DNA of 64,000 bases, from contig NZ_NXGX01000001.1 of assembly GCF_002844275.1 (NCBI RefSeq), forward strand, positions 682,001-746,000. The letters run 5' to 3'. The position numbers and the translations under genes were made by a program. This DNA comes from Thalassospira lohafexi (GTDB lineage: Bacteria; Pseudomonadota; Alphaproteobacteria; Rhodospirillales; Thalassospiraceae). This document shows, one piece after another, positions 8,242 through 18,107 of this stretch. The notes beneath the pieces were generated by a model. The model was not told where the DNA came from. It searched no databases and saw nothing but the letters and a program-made list of their open reading frames with translations. The first letter of the stretch is position 1; every line of letters begins with the position of its first letter.

Positions 8242-9762
8242 TTAAGAGATACGTTCCATGATTGTGATCAGTTCACCAAAACTTTGCGTCAGGGCATTTT
8301 TGTTCCATCCGGCAAATCCAAGCACCAGCCCCTGCGGCAGATTAGGGCGATTTTCGGCCGATTTATCGTGGAAATAAGACGACAGCGCGCGGCAATCAAG
8401 CCCGGCCTTGACCATCTTTTCCTGCAAAACCATGTCGTCATGCCCGGCGATAAGTTTTGTGCAGAAATGCAATCCACCGTCTGAGGGCATGATAGAAAGT
8501 GCGCCTGACGCACGATCCGCAATCAGGTTTTGCAGATGTGTACGCCGTTCGCCGTACCGCAGGCGCATCTTGCGCACATGGCTGCAAAAATGGCCGTCGG
8601 CGAAAAACGCGGCAAGGGCGGCTTGCGCGGTTGGGGCGGGGACCCCGTCGGCAAAGCCGCGCATCCCGCGAAAGGCCGGGATCAAGGTGCGCGGCAAAAC
8701 AAGATAGCCAAGCCGGATACCGGGAAACATGACCCGTGAAAACGTGCCGACATAAATCACCCGGTTGTGGGTATCAAGCCCCTGTAAGGATGACAGCGGT
8801 GGCCCGTCATAACGGTATTCGCTGTCGTAATCGTCTTCGACAATCCAGGCATCATTGGCCTCCGCCCATTGCAACATGGCCAGACGCCGCGCAAGCGAAA
8901 GGGTCGTTCCCAATGGGTAATTGCGCGATGGGGTTGTGACCACGATCCGTGCCGGGGATGATGTGTTTGAAAGCAGATCAACGCACAGCCCTTCGTGATC
9001 GACGGGGATGGCCTGAACATCGGCACCGCTGGCGGCAAGAACACCGCGAATGCCTTCATATCCCGGGTCTTCGGTGGCGATGACATCACCGGGATCGACG
9101 AGTGCACGGGCAATCAGATCAAGCGCCTGCTGTGCGCCAGATACAATCATCACCTGATCGGCATCGCAATTGACCCCGCGCGACTGGCGCAGCCATTTTG
9201 CGATTTCATGGCGCAATTGCGAAAGGCCAAGCGGATCATCGGGGATCGTCAGATCAATATCGGGCGACCGCCATGCACGGCGTAATAGCCGCGCCCAAAG
9301 GTCAAAGGGAAAGCCATCCAGATCGGGGGTGGCGGGGTTAAACGGGCGGGCGACCCGGAACCGTGGGAAGCGTCGCTGATATTCGAGCATGCGCGCGACA
9401 CTTTGGCTGAGCCGCAAGGGGCGTTCTTTGGTCTTGGATGCATTTCGTTGATCGCCGGTTTGATGCGTTGCCGCCATATCGCGGTCGGGCAGGGTGCTGG
9501 CAACGAAGCTTCCGGCTCCGACACGGGTTTCGAGGTAGCCCTCGGACGTCAGCAGGTCAAAACTGGTGACCACGGTATTGCGCGATATGCCAAGTGTTCT
9601 GGCCAGATCTCGGCTAGCCGGAAGCCGTTCGCCCGGATGGAGCCGCCCATCGAGAATGGCGGCCCGTATGCCGTGATAAAGCCGCCGATAGGCGATGGGT
9701 TCTGCCCGGTCGCCGGTTTGGTCGGTGTGGCTGGGATATATCCAGCTGTAATCGCTGCGCAT
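8242..9762 (-). CDS. MocR-family PLP-dependent transcription regulator
   Basis: 506 residues. The N-terminal winged helix of the GntR family (about 20-90) contains LHPGERLPASRDLARTLGISRNTV and the wing EGYLETRVGAGSFV. A linker leads to a fold-type I aminotransferase domain with SGAQQALDLIARALVDPGD, EDPGYEG, the Asp/Tyr pair region VEDDYDSEYRYDG and the PLP lysine region GTFSRVMFPGIRLGYLV. In that last stretch the usual Lys (TxSKxL) reads TFSRVM, so the lysine that forms the Schiff base may be replaced by Arg. Family members sense pyridoxal phosphate or amino compounds. It is divergent from a PNPOx-like gene, its likely target. Confidence 0.9.
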   Translation of the reverse strand: MRSDYSWIYPSHTDQTGDRAEPIAYRRLYHGIRAAILDGRLHPGERLPASRDLARTLGISRNTVVTSFDLLTSEGYLETRVGAGSFVASTLPDRDMAATHQTGDQRNASKTKERPLRLSQSVARMLEYQRRFPRFRVARPFNPATPDLDGFPFDLWARLLRRAWRSPDIDLTIPDDPLGLSQLRHEIAKWLRQSRGVNCDADQVMIVSGAQQALDLIARALVDPGDVIATEDPGYEGIRGVLAASGADVQAIPVDHEGLCVDLLSNTSSPARIVVTTPSRNYPLGTTLSLARRLAMLQWAEANDAWIVEDDYDSEYRYDGPPLSSLQGLDTHNRVIYVGTFSRVMFPGIRLGYLVLPRTLIPAFRGMRGFADGVPAPTAQAALAAFFADGHFCSHVRKMRLRYGERRTHLQNLIADRASGALSIMPSDGGLHFCTKLIAGHDDMVLQEKMVKAGLDCRALSSYFHDKSAENRPNLPQGLVLGFAGWNKNALTQSFGELITIMERIS

Positions 9763-9809
9763 GCTGATCGGCCTGACGGTTTAAATTGGTTCTATGTATT
9801 TTATTATAA

Positions 9810-9829
9810 TGGACCTTTTGAAAAGTCCA
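9810..9829. promoter_or_regulatory. Candidate MocR operator (near-palindrome)
   Basis: TGGAC and GTCCA flank a 10-nt centre (CTTTTGAAAA) that is itself partly symmetric, in the 129-bp gap between the divergent mocR-type and PNPOx-like genes. A TATAAT-like hexamer overlaps its left edge (9805-9810). Position and symmetry suit an operator serving both promoters; direct proof is lacking. Confidence 0.45.
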
Positions 9830-9891
9830 ATAATCGCGATGATCAGGCGAAACACCCCGCGTGCCATCACCGACGAACAAAAGAGAACCCC

Positions 9892-10554
9892 ATGTCTGAC
9901 GTACTTGATTTGCCTGACCAATATGATGTTCACCCCGTAACCAAAATTGTGCGTGGTCCCAAGCGTGCATCCTATGACCGTAAGCTTGTTCACGGGATCA
10001 TTGATGACGCCTTGATTTGCCATGTCGGAACGGTGGTCAATGGGCGTCCCACCATGATCCCGACCGCCCATTGGCGGGTGGGGGAACGGATTTATATCCA
10101 TGGGGCGTCGAAAAACCGCATTCTGGGCGCGATTGCCGAGGGGGCGGAGGCCTGCCTGTGCATCACCCACCTTGATGGGCTGGTGATGGCGCGTTCGGCA
10201 TTCCATCATTCAGCCAATTATCGTTCGGTCGTGATTTACGGCAAGGGTGAGGTTGTATCTGATGACGCAGGCAAGATGGAACATTCCCGCCTGTTTATGG
10301 AAAAGCTTGAACCGGGACGGTGGGACACCATCCGTGAACCCAACAAGCAGGAGCTTAAAGCCACCATGTTCCTCGGCTTTGACCTGAACGAAGTTTCCGC
10401 CAAAGTCCGGGCCGGTGATCCGGTCGATGATGACGAAGATTATAGCTTGCCGGTGTGGGCCGGGGTTCTGCCGTGTCAGAACGTCTGGGGCACGCCGATT
10501 GACGATGCCAAGATTGATCCCGGCTTTGTCGGTAAAGGCAAAAAACCGGAATAG
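9892..10554 (+). CDS. Pyridoxamine 5'-phosphate oxidase-like FMN-binding protein
   Basis: 220 residues from ATG at 9892, chosen over a longer open frame that runs back into the opposing regulator gene. The split-barrel fold of the PNPOx-like group is shown by GIIDDALICHVGTVVNGRPTMIPTAHWRVGERIYIHGA, the SKNRIL turn and FHHSANYRSVVIYGKGEVV. Related proteins bind FMN, haem or F420 and act as small oxidoreductases or nucleotide-binding proteins; the exact substrate is not known. It is divergent from a MocR regulator, a pairing that often means control by pyridoxal phosphate. It is followed by a strong hairpin at 10571-10610. Confidence 0.8.
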   Translation: MSDVLDLPDQYDVHPVTKIVRGPKRASYDRKLVHGIIDDALICHVGTVVNGRPTMIPTAHWRVGERIYIHGASKNRILGAIAEGAEACLCITHLDGLVMARSAFHHSANYRSVVIYGKGEVVSDDAGKMEHSRLFMEKLEPGRWDTIREPNKQELKATMFLGFDLNEVSAKVRAGDPVDDDEDYSLPVWAGVLPCQNVWGTPIDDAKIDPGFVGKGKKPE

Positions 10555-10570
10555 GATTTCTCGCTGAAAC

Positions 10571-10610
10571 GAAAACCGGCTGGCAGAGGGAACTCTGTCA
10601 GCCGGTTTTC
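10571..10610. terminator. Bidirectional terminator between PNPOx-like gene and psuG
   Basis: GAAAACCGGCTG pairs with CAGCCGGTTTTC, extended inward by GCAGAG/CTCTGT with one wobble. It lies between converging genes and carries A and T runs on its flanks. Confidence 0.85.
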
Positions 10611-10639
10611 TGTATCGTGATGCTTGATTGTGAGACGGA

Positions 10640-11560
10640 TTAATCGACCATCGCCGCCGCAATTTTTGCGCCAAGGCGGGCATTGTTACGCACAAGGGCG
10701 ATGTTGGCTTCAAGGCTTTTGCCATCGGTCAGTTCGGTCACGCGTTTAAGCAGGAACGGGGTAACATCGCGCCCCTGAATGCCTTTTTCGGTGGCCTCGA
10801 CCAGTGCACTTTCAATCGCACCTTCGATGGCTTCGCGTGCGAGTGCCTTATCAGCCTCGGGCGGGTTGCCAATCACGGCCCCGCCTTCAAGACCAAATTC
10901 CCATTTCGATGTCAGGAAGGCCGCCAGTTCTTCGGGCGTATCAAGACGCAGCGGCGCTTTTTGACCGCTTTGCACCGAATAGAACGCCGGGAACTCATCG
11001 GTGCCATAGGCAATCACTGGCACACCCAGCGTTTCAAGGTGTTCAAGCGTTTTGGGGATATCAAGGATCGCCTTGGCCCCGGCACAGACAACCGCAACAC
11101 TGGTTTTACCAAGCTCGGTCAAATCAGCCGATACATCGTAATTCCCGGCAAGATCACGGTGAACCCCACCAATGCCACCCGTGGCAAACACCCGGATGCC
11201 GGCCTTTTCGGCCAAAATCATGGTGGCGGAAACCGTGGTCGCACCGTCAAGTTTCTTGGCAAGGCAATAGGGAATGTCGCGGCGCGACAGTTTCAGGATG
11301 TCCGTGCCCTTGGCGAAATATTCCAGCTCACTGGCGGTAAGACCGATTTTGCAGCGACCACCAATCACGGCGATGGTGGCGGGAACCGCACCATTATCAC
11401 GCACATCCTGTTCAACAGCGTGCGCCGTTTCAAGGTTCTGCGGGTAGGGCATGCCATGGGAAATAATGGTCGATTCAAGGGCGACAACCGGCTTGCCAGC
11501 GGCAAATGCTTCGGCGACTTCGGGGGCGATATCGATATAATTCAACATAAAGTGGCTCAT
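10640..11560 (-). CDS. psuG: Pseudouridine-5'-phosphate glycosidase
   Basis: 306 residues across a single PsuG domain. [18 protein letters not shown] near the N terminus, [25 protein letters not shown] and [38 protein letters not shown] are all family blocks, and the KLSRRD lysine is the catalytic base region. The enzyme splits pseudouridine 5'-phosphate to uracil and ribose 5-phosphate for RNA nucleoside salvage. The usual partner kinase PsuK is not next to it. The start is either the ATG at 11560 or the one at 11548. It is divergent from an MFS transporter, which could conceivably import the nucleoside, but that is a guess. Confidence 0.93.
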   Translation of the reverse strand: MSHFMLNYIDIAPEVAEAFAAGKPVVALESTIISHGMPYPQNLETAHAVEQDVRDNGAVPATIAVIGGRCKIGLTASELEYFAKGTDILKLSRRDIPYCLAKKLDGATTVSATMILAEKAGIRVFATGGIGGVHRDLAGNYDVSADLTELGKTSVAVVCAGAKAILDIPKTLEHLETLGVPVIAYGTDEFPAFYSVQSGQKAPLRLDTPEELAAFLTSKWEFGLEGGAVIGNPPEADKALAREAIEGAIESALVEATEKGIQGRDVTPFLLKRVTELTDGKSLEANIALVRNNARLGAKIAAAMVD

Positions 11561-11754
11561 GTTTGAGTTAAAGTTTTAAAGGTCAGAATTAAACAGATCA
11601 TCCTTCGAAATCCAGCCCAAAGCATTGCATGTCTGCAATGTTTCATATTGATCAATGCCACATCTGAAACGCACTTGTGCCAGTCAACGGATTGTAACGG
11701 TTGTGGCAGACGCGTATCTTGTTGAAACCACCAACCTTTTCGGGACCATTCTTT

Positions 11755-12942
11755 ATGCATTCCAAACCAGTTCTGACCCGTGGGCTTCTCGCCTTTATGG
11801 CGGTCGGAAGCGGCCTCTCGGTTGCCAGCCTTTATTATGTGCAGCCCTTGCTGGAACTGCTTGCACGTGAATATGGCCTAAGCGACACCAAGGCCGGGCT
11901 TTTGGTTACAGTCGCGCAATTGGGTTATCTCGCCGGGTTGATTGTGGTGGTGCCGTTGGGCGATCATCATGAACGGCGCAAGTTATTGACCATCACCTCG
12001 GCCTTAACGGCCTTGGGTTTGTTGGCGATGGGGTTGTCGCATTCGTTTTTGATGCTGGTCGCATTTAGCATCATGGTCGGCATAAGCTGTGTCACCGCCC
12101 AAATCCTTGTGCCGTTGGCGGCCCATCTTGCCAGTGATGATAAGCGCGGATCGGCGGTGGGCACGGTGATGAGTGGCTTGTTGCTGGGTATTCTTTTGGC
12201 GCGTACCTTTTCGGGGGTGATGGCCGAACTTGCCGGATGGCGGTCGGTTTTTATCGTCGCGGCGGTCCTGATGGCGGGCTATTCGGTGGCCTGTTACAAA
12301 ATCTTGCCCCATCTGGTTCCAACCTCAAACACCAGTTACCGGACACTTTACGCCTCCATCCTGCATCTGTTTCGCGATGAGCCGGTGCTGCGCCGTCGCA
12401 GCCTGATTGGCGGGCTGCAATATGCGGTGTTTGGCATTTTCTGGACGGCGATGGCCTTTATGCTTGCCCGTCAATATGACATGTCCGAAGCCATGATCGG
12501 GATGTTTGGCCTTATCGGGGCCATTGGTATTTTGGCGGCCCGCATTGCCGGCAGGCTGGCGGATCGGGGTTGGGCAAGGCTGAGCACCGGCGGATTTTTA
12601 ATGGTAACGGTGTCAAGCTGGGGGCTGCTGTATTGGGGGCAATGGTCGCTGGTTGCCTTTGGCGTCGGTGTCGTGTTGCTCGACCTTGGTATTCAAGGTG
12701 CGCATATCTCCAACCAAAGCGAGATTTACCGTCTTAATCCCGAAGCCAGAAGCCGCCTGACGACGGGCTATATGGCCAGTTACTTCCTCGGCGGTGCATG
12801 TGGTTCGGCCAGTGCAGCCGTTTCGTACGGGATGGGCGGGTGGCCCGCTATCGTGGCCCTTGGATCAAGTGTGTCGATCCTTTGTGTCGTGATCTGGGCT
12901 GTCACGGAATTGCGCTTCCCGGTGAAGCGCATGCGTCAGTAA
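11755..12942 (+). CDS. MFS transporter, DHA1 type
   Basis: 395 residues from ATG 11755. About 12 hydrophobic segments are seen. The loop between helices 2 and 3 carries the family signature as PLGDHHERRKLL, and the start SGLSVASLYYVQPLL fits drug-type antiporters (YnfM-like group). The C-terminal half contains GRLADRGWARLSTGG and ends in a basic tail. The substrate is unknown. It converges with ilvC across a terminator at 12975-13003. It is divergent from psuG over 194 bp, so co-regulation with pseudouridine salvage is possible but unproved. Confidence 0.85.
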   Translation: MHSKPVLTRGLLAFMAVGSGLSVASLYYVQPLLELLAREYGLSDTKAGLLVTVAQLGYLAGLIVVVPLGDHHERRKLLTITSALTALGLLAMGLSHSFLMLVAFSIMVGISCVTAQILVPLAAHLASDDKRGSAVGTVMSGLLLGILLARTFSGVMAELAGWRSVFIVAAVLMAGYSVACYKILPHLVPTSNTSYRTLYASILHLFRDEPVLRRRSLIGGLQYAVFGIFWTAMAFMLARQYDMSEAMIGMFGLIGAIGILAARIAGRLADRGWARLSTGGFLMVTVSSWGLLYWGQWSLVAFGVGVVLLDLGIQGAHISNQSEIYRLNPEARSRLTTGYMASYFLGGACGSASAAVSYGMGGWPAIVALGSSVSILCVVIWAVTELRFPVKRMRQ

Positions 12943-12974
12943 TCCTGATTGTTTCGGGCATAGCCCTCAAAGCA

Positions 12975-13003
12975 AAACGGCCGCCCCATCGGGACGGCCG
13001 TTT
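12975..13003. terminator. Bidirectional terminator between MFS gene and ilvC
   Basis: AAACGGCCG-CCC and GGG-CGGCCGTTT form a stem of about 12 bp with one mismatch and a very short loop, between converging genes 12 nt apart in function. Confidence 0.85.
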
Positions 13004-13026
13004 GCATCAAAAACCTAAGATTTTGC

Positions 13027-14076
<1,050 letters not shown>

Positions 14077-14168
14077 TTATTTTTATCTGCGTGGTGGGAT
14101 GGATCAAATTTGTTTAGGGGCAAAACCCCCAATGCCTTGCCCGATGCGGATCACCGGGCAGGGCAAAC

Positions 14169-14678
14169 TCACATCGTCAGTGTGCCGCGCGAAATTGCCG
14201 CGACACCCGTACGCGAAATTTCCGAAAGCCCCAGCGGTTCCATCAATTTGATGAAAGCGTCAATCTTTTCGGGGCTGCCGATGATTTCATAAACGAAGGA
14301 ACTGTTGGTCGCATCGACTGCGCGTGCCTTGAAGATATCGGCAATACGCAGGGATTCGACGCGTTTCTCACCCGTTGCAATCACCTTGATCAGGGCCAGT
14401 TCACGTTCAACACTTGGTCCCGACAGGGTCAGATCATTGACCTTGTGAACCGGGACAAGACGCGAAAGCTGTGCCTTGATCTGTTCGATGACCATCGGGG
14501 TGCCCGATGTGACAACGGTGATACGCGATTCATGTGTATGCGCATCGACCTCGGCCACGGTCAGGCTTTCGATGTTATAGCCACGGCCCGAAAACAGCCC
14601 GATGACACGGGCCAGGACGCCTGCTTCGTTATCCACCAGAACAGAAATGGTGTGCTTCGAAATTTCGGTTTCTTTCAC
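14169..14678 (-). CDS. ilvN: Acetolactate synthase small (regulatory) subunit
   Basis: 169 residues. The N-terminal ACT domain HTISVLVDNEAGVLARVIGLFSGRGYNIESLTVA contains the valine-sensing turn (NEAGVLARV). The C-terminal ALS_ss_C domain has RELALIKV and ends GLSEISRTGVAAISRG. It activates the catalytic subunit and confers feedback inhibition by valine. It lies between ilvB and ilvC in the same orientation, with 105 bp to ilvB. Length and domains are typical of the IlvH/IlvN group. Confidence 0.96.
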   Translation of the reverse strand: MKETEISKHTISVLVDNEAGVLARVIGLFSGRGYNIESLTVAEVDAHTHESRITVVTSGTPMVIEQIKAQLSRLVPVHKVNDLTLSGPSVERELALIKVIATGEKRVESLRIADIFKARAVDATNSSFVYEIIGSPEKIDAFIKLMEPLGLSEISRTGVAAISRGTLTM

Positions 14679-14783
14679 GGTTTCGCTCCGCTAGGGCGCG
14701 GTGGGGGGCAATATGTTGCCGCCCGCACCGGCTTTTTCATTATGGTTTTGATGATGTCGTCTCACGCTTTTATTGGGTGCGGA

Positions 14784-16547
14784 TCAGACCAGAACCATTC
14801 CTTCGTCGGAATCAATGGCTTCGTTGCCGTTGGTTTCCTGCCCAAGCAGCATTTCATTGTGCGGCTTGCCCGACGGGATCATCGGATAGCAGTTTTCCTT
14901 ATCATCGACAGCAACATCCAGAATAACCGGACCATCAATTTCGAGCATCTTGGCAATGGCATCATCAAGATCAGCCGGATTTTCGCACTTCATGCCGGTA
15001 AAGCCGAAGGCCTCGGACAATTTGACGAAGTCGGGCAGGGTTTCGCTATAACTTTCGGAATAGCGCGACCCGTGCAGAAGCTGCTGCCACTGGCGGACCA
15101 TGCCCATGTAACGGTTGTTCAGGATCACGGTTTTGATCGGCAGACGATACTGCGTCATCGTCGCGCATTCCTGAATGTTCATCATGATCGACGCATCACC
15201 GGTAAAGCAGACAACCGTTGCATCCGGGTGGGCAACCTGAACGCCAAGGGCGGCAGGCATGCCGTATCCCATGGTGCCAAGACCACCGGACGTCATCCAT
15301 TCATACGGGTGTTCAAACCCGAAATGCTGGGCGGCCCACATCTGGTGCTGCCCCACATCGGTGGTGATATAGGTTTTGCGATCACGGGTCAGGGCATGCA
15401 CACGGCGAATAACGTGCTGTGGCTTGATCACGTCTTTGGGCTGCTTGTAGGACAGGCAGTGTTTTTCACGCCAGCCTTCAATCTCTTTCCACCAGCCATC
15501 AAGCGCCTGTGCGTCGAGCTTGTATTGCTTGGCTTTCCAGATTTTGATCATGTCTTCAAGAACGTGACCGATGTCGCCAACAATGCCGATATCGACCGGA
15601 ACGTTTTTGTTGATCGAACTTGGATCAATATCAATCTGGACTTTCTGTGATCCCGGCGCAAAGAAATCAAGGTTGCCGGTTACACGGTCATCAAAACGTG
15701 CACCAACGGCAAACATGACATCGCAATCATGCATCGCCATGTTGGCTTCGTAGGTTCCGTGCATGCCCAGCATGCCAAGGTGCTGCTTGTCAGACGCCGG
15801 ATAGGCACCAAGACCCATCAGGGTCAGCGTGATCGGAATGCCGGTGGTGCGGGTGAATTCCGCCAGAAGCTTACAGGCTTGTTCGCCCGAATTGATCACA
15901 CCGCCGCCGCAATACAGGATCGGTTTTTTGGCCGATGCCAGCATTTCAAGGGCTTGTTCGATCTGACCACGGTCGCCTTTGACCACCGGGTTATAGGTCC
16001 GGTGCTGAACCTGTGACGGTTCAAGGTACGGCGCCTTGCCAACCAGAATATCCTTGGGAAGGTCAATCACAACCGGCCCCGGACGCCCGGAAGACGCAAC
16101 GTGGAAGGCTTCATGCATGGTGCGGGCAAGACGTTCCGGATCTTTCACCAGATAGTTATGCTTGGTGCACGGGCGGGTAATGCCGGTGGTGTCGGCTTCC
16201 TGAAACGCATCATTGCCGATCAAATGGGTCGGCACCTGACCGGTCAGGCAGACAACTGGAATCGAGTCCATCAACGCATCGGTAAGGCCCGTTACGGCAT
16301 TGGTTGCCCCCGGTCCGCTGGTTACAAGCACAACGCCGACCTTACCGGTCGAGCGGGCGTAACCTTCAGCAGCGTGGACAGCAGCCTGTTCATGGCGCAC
16401 GAGAACGTGACGAATTCGGTTCTGTTTAAATATCTCGTCATATAGCGGTAGGACAGCGCCGCCGGGATAGCCGAACACGACTTCCACACCCTGATCTGCA
16501 AGGGCCTGCAACACTACTTCCGAACCGTTCAAAATACGTTCTGCCAT
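14784..16547 (-). CDS. ilvB: Acetolactate synthase large (catalytic) subunit
   Basis: 587 residues. The N-terminal ThDP domain has VFGYPGGAVLPLYD and the catalytic Glu in VRHEQAAVHAAEGYAR. The middle FAD-binding domain contains GMLGMHGTYEANMAM and GARFDDRVTGN. The C-terminal ThDP domain has the GDASIMMN motif ending in NNRYMGMVRQWQ. It condenses pyruvate with pyruvate or 2-ketobutyrate, the first shared step of branched-chain amino acid synthesis. It heads the ilvB-ilvN-ilvC order. Hairpins at 16645-16678 just upstream look like an attenuator or the miaA terminator. Confidence 0.97.
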   Translation of the reverse strand: MAERILNGSEVVLQALADQGVEVVFGYPGGAVLPLYDEIFKQNRIRHVLVRHEQAAVHAAEGYARSTGKVGVVLVTSGPGATNAVTGLTDALMDSIPVVCLTGQVPTHLIGNDAFQEADTTGITRPCTKHNYLVKDPERLARTMHEAFHVASSGRPGPVVIDLPKDILVGKAPYLEPSQVQHRTYNPVVKGDRGQIEQALEMLASAKKPILYCGGGVINSGEQACKLLAEFTRTTGIPITLTLMGLGAYPASDKQHLGMLGMHGTYEANMAMHDCDVMFAVGARFDDRVTGNLDFFAPGSQKVQIDIDPSSINKNVPVDIGIVGDIGHVLEDMIKIWKAKQYKLDAQALDGWWKEIEGWREKHCLSYKQPKDVIKPQHVIRRVHALTRDRKTYITTDVGQHQMWAAQHFGFEHPYEWMTSGGLGTMGYGMPAALGVQVAHPDATVVCFTGDASIMMNIQECATMTQYRLPIKTVILNNRYMGMVRQWQQLLHGSRYSESYSETLPDFVKLSEAFGFTGMKCENPADLDDAIAKMLEIDGPVILDVAVDDKENCYPMIPSGKPHNEMLLGQETNGNEAIDSDEGMVLV

Positions 16548-16638
16548 GATTTTCGAGCCTCTTTACTTAGCGACAACAACGTGTCGCGTGATAACCGCGT
16601 GGTTGAAACATGATCCAATTATCCTCGAATTGGAGTTG

Positions 16639-16678
16639 AAAAATCCGCCGAAACGGCGGTTTTCCGCCATTCCGGCGG
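16639..16678 (-). promoter_or_regulatory. Four-segment hairpin region ahead of ilvB (terminator or attenuator)
   Basis: On the minus strand there are four short blocks in order: CCGCC (16678-16674), GGCGG (16668-16664), CCGCCG (16659-16654) and CGGCGG (16650-16645), followed by A and five T. Blocks 3 and 4 make a GC-rich terminator with a 3-nt loop. Blocks 1 and 2 can pair, or 2 and 3 can pair around AAAA and stop the terminator forming. This lies between the miaA stop and ilvB, so at minimum it ends miaA. Confidence 0.6.
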
Positions 16679-16699
16679 TGGAAGCGCCAACCTATCGCC

Positions 16700-17665
16700 T
16701 CACTTTGGCGTGGTCAACAGAAATTGGTTAATATCATGACGCAATTTGTCCGCCAAACTTTCCGAATATTGCGTGTCGATGATTTCCTTGTCGGTCATCT
16801 GATGGCGAAACCAGGTTAATTGCCGTTTGGCATAGCGTCTGGTTTCGCGTTGCGACAGGTCGCGCGCGGTCTCAAGATCGGTGGTGCCCGATAAGTATGA
16901 GGAAAGCTCTCTGACGCCGACAGCCTTCATTACAGGCGCTGTTGGCGGCAAATTCAAGGCGATCAGATCACGAACTTCGTCAAGTGCGCCTTGCGCGATC
17001 ATCAGATCAAAACGCCGATTGCAGCGGTCATACAGAATGTCGCGCGGCGGCATGTAACAAAGCTTCTTGAAAAACATGTTTTCGGGCGGCGTCAGTACGG
17101 GCTCGTTGTGCCAACTGGCCAATCCACGTCCGGTATGGGCAAAAACTTCGGCGGCGCGAATCATCCTTTGGGTGTTGTTGCCATCAAGCTTCGCGGCGGT
17201 TTCCGGGTCATCGCGTTTGAGTTTGTCAAAGAACGCGACGTGGCCCATTTCGGCCAGTTCGGCGGTAACGGTCTCGCGAATCCGCATCGGAACATCCGGG
17301 ATCGGCGCAATCCCGGCGGTCAGCGCATTTAAATACATGCCAGTACCCCCGGTAATGATCGGAAGTTTGCCCTTGGCGTGACACTCGGCAATTTCGGCCA
17401 TTGCCATTTCACGCCATTTCCCGGCTGAGCAGGCCTCGGCCCCGGAAAGAACCCCATACAAACGATGCGGCGCACGGGCAAGTTCGCCATCGTCGGGCCG
17501 CGCACTGAGCACACGCAGTTCTTTATAGACCTGCATGCTGTCGGCATTGATCACCACACCGTCAAAGGTATTGGCCATATCAAGGGCAAGTGCAGACTTG
17601 CCGCTGGCAGTGGGGCCGGCAACGATCAGGACGGGCTGGAAGTCGGGTTTATTGGGTGTGGGCAT
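16700..17665 (-). CDS. miaA: tRNA dimethylallyltransferase
   Basis: 321 residues from ATG 17665; an upstream ATG at 17731 would overlap vapC. The P-loop IVAGPTASGKSALAL is near residue 13, followed by INADSMQVYKELRVLSARPD, the switch region HRLYGVL and the catalytic ITGGTGMYLNALT. The C-terminal half includes QRMIRAAEVFAHTGR and the tRNA-binding RETRRYAKRQLTWFRHQ. It adds dimethylallyl to N6 of A37 in tRNAs that read UNN codons. It lies downstream of the vapBC-type pair in the same orientation, 20 bp from vapC. Confidence 0.95.
   Translation of the reverse strand: MPTPNKPDFQPVLIVAGPTASGKSALALDMANTFDGVVINADSMQVYKELRVLSARPDDGELARAPHRLYGVLSGAEACSAGKWREMAMAEIAECHAKGKLPIITGGTGMYLNALTAGIAPIPDVPMRIRETVTAELAEMGHVAFFDKLKRDDPETAAKLDGNNTQRMIRAAEVFAHTGRGLASWHNEPVLTPPENMFFKKLCYMPPRDILYDRCNRRFDLMIAQGALDEVRDLIALNLPPTAPVMKAVGVRELSSYLSGTTDLETARDLSQRETRRYAKRQLTWFRHQMTDKEIIDTQYSESLADKLRHDINQFLLTTPK
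16714..16737 (-). CDS. Possible leader peptide (7 codons) upstream of ilvB
   Basis: A minimal frame reading MILTNFC then TGA sits in another frame within the end of miaA, about 36 nt upstream of the four-block hairpin region ahead of ilvB. It holds one Ile and one Leu codon, which would suit control by branched-chain amino acids, but the ribosome site is weak and the peptide is very short. It could well be chance. Confidence 0.15.
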   Translation of the reverse strand: MILTNFC

Positions 17666-17684
17666 TTTATAAATTCGTCTCTGA

Positions 17685-18107
17685 TCAATTCGGGTGCCAT
17701 GGATCAAACAGACGCGCGCCTGTTTGATCAAAGTCTTTTACATTGCGCGTCACAATTGTCATGCCATGAACCAGTGCGGTTGCGGCAATCAGGGCGTCAC
17801 GTTCTGATTTGGGGTCGGGAACATGCAAACTTGCACATTTGCGCGCAATGATGTGGTCAATCGGCAAGATGCGTTCGTGAAATGCTGCCAAAACCTGTTC
17901 TTCAAACCAGTCATGCAGCAATTGCGCCTGTTGGGCATCTTTGCGTGCGATTTTCAAAATGCCGGTTTCAATTTCCAGCACACTGATCGCTGACATATAC
18001 AGGCTAACCGTCGATACCGAGCGTGCCCAGGCAACAACGTTTTCGTCCGCACGGCCCGATACCGCCTTGCGCAGTTCGGATATGACATTGGTATCAAGGA
18101 TAAACAT
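17685..18107 (-). CDS. Type II toxin, PIN-domain ribonuclease (VapC/FitB-like)
   Basis: 140 residues. A PIN domain begins MFILDTNVISELRK with the first acidic residue at D5. The central ISVLEIETGI carries the second acidic residue, and RDALIAATALVHGMTIVTRNVKDF carries the remaining Asp residues. Such proteins cut tRNA or rRNA when freed from their antitoxin. The start codon overlaps the antitoxin stop as TGATG, so translation is coupled. RKxx at 13-16 and the ending FDPWHPN fit the FitB branch. All four acidic positions appear present, so the toxin looks intact. Confidence 0.9.
   Translation of the reverse strand: MFILDTNVISELRKAVSGRADENVVAWARSVSTVSLYMSAISVLEIETGILKIARKDAQQAQLLHDWFEEQVLAAFHERILPIDHIIARKCASLHVPDPKSERDALIAATALVHGMTIVTRNVKDFDQTGARLFDPWHPN

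Noticed and set aside
14445-15650. 401-codon open frame on the plus strand
   Set aside because: It is antisense to ilvN and ilvB, which have full family motifs. No ribosome site and no domain in the frame.
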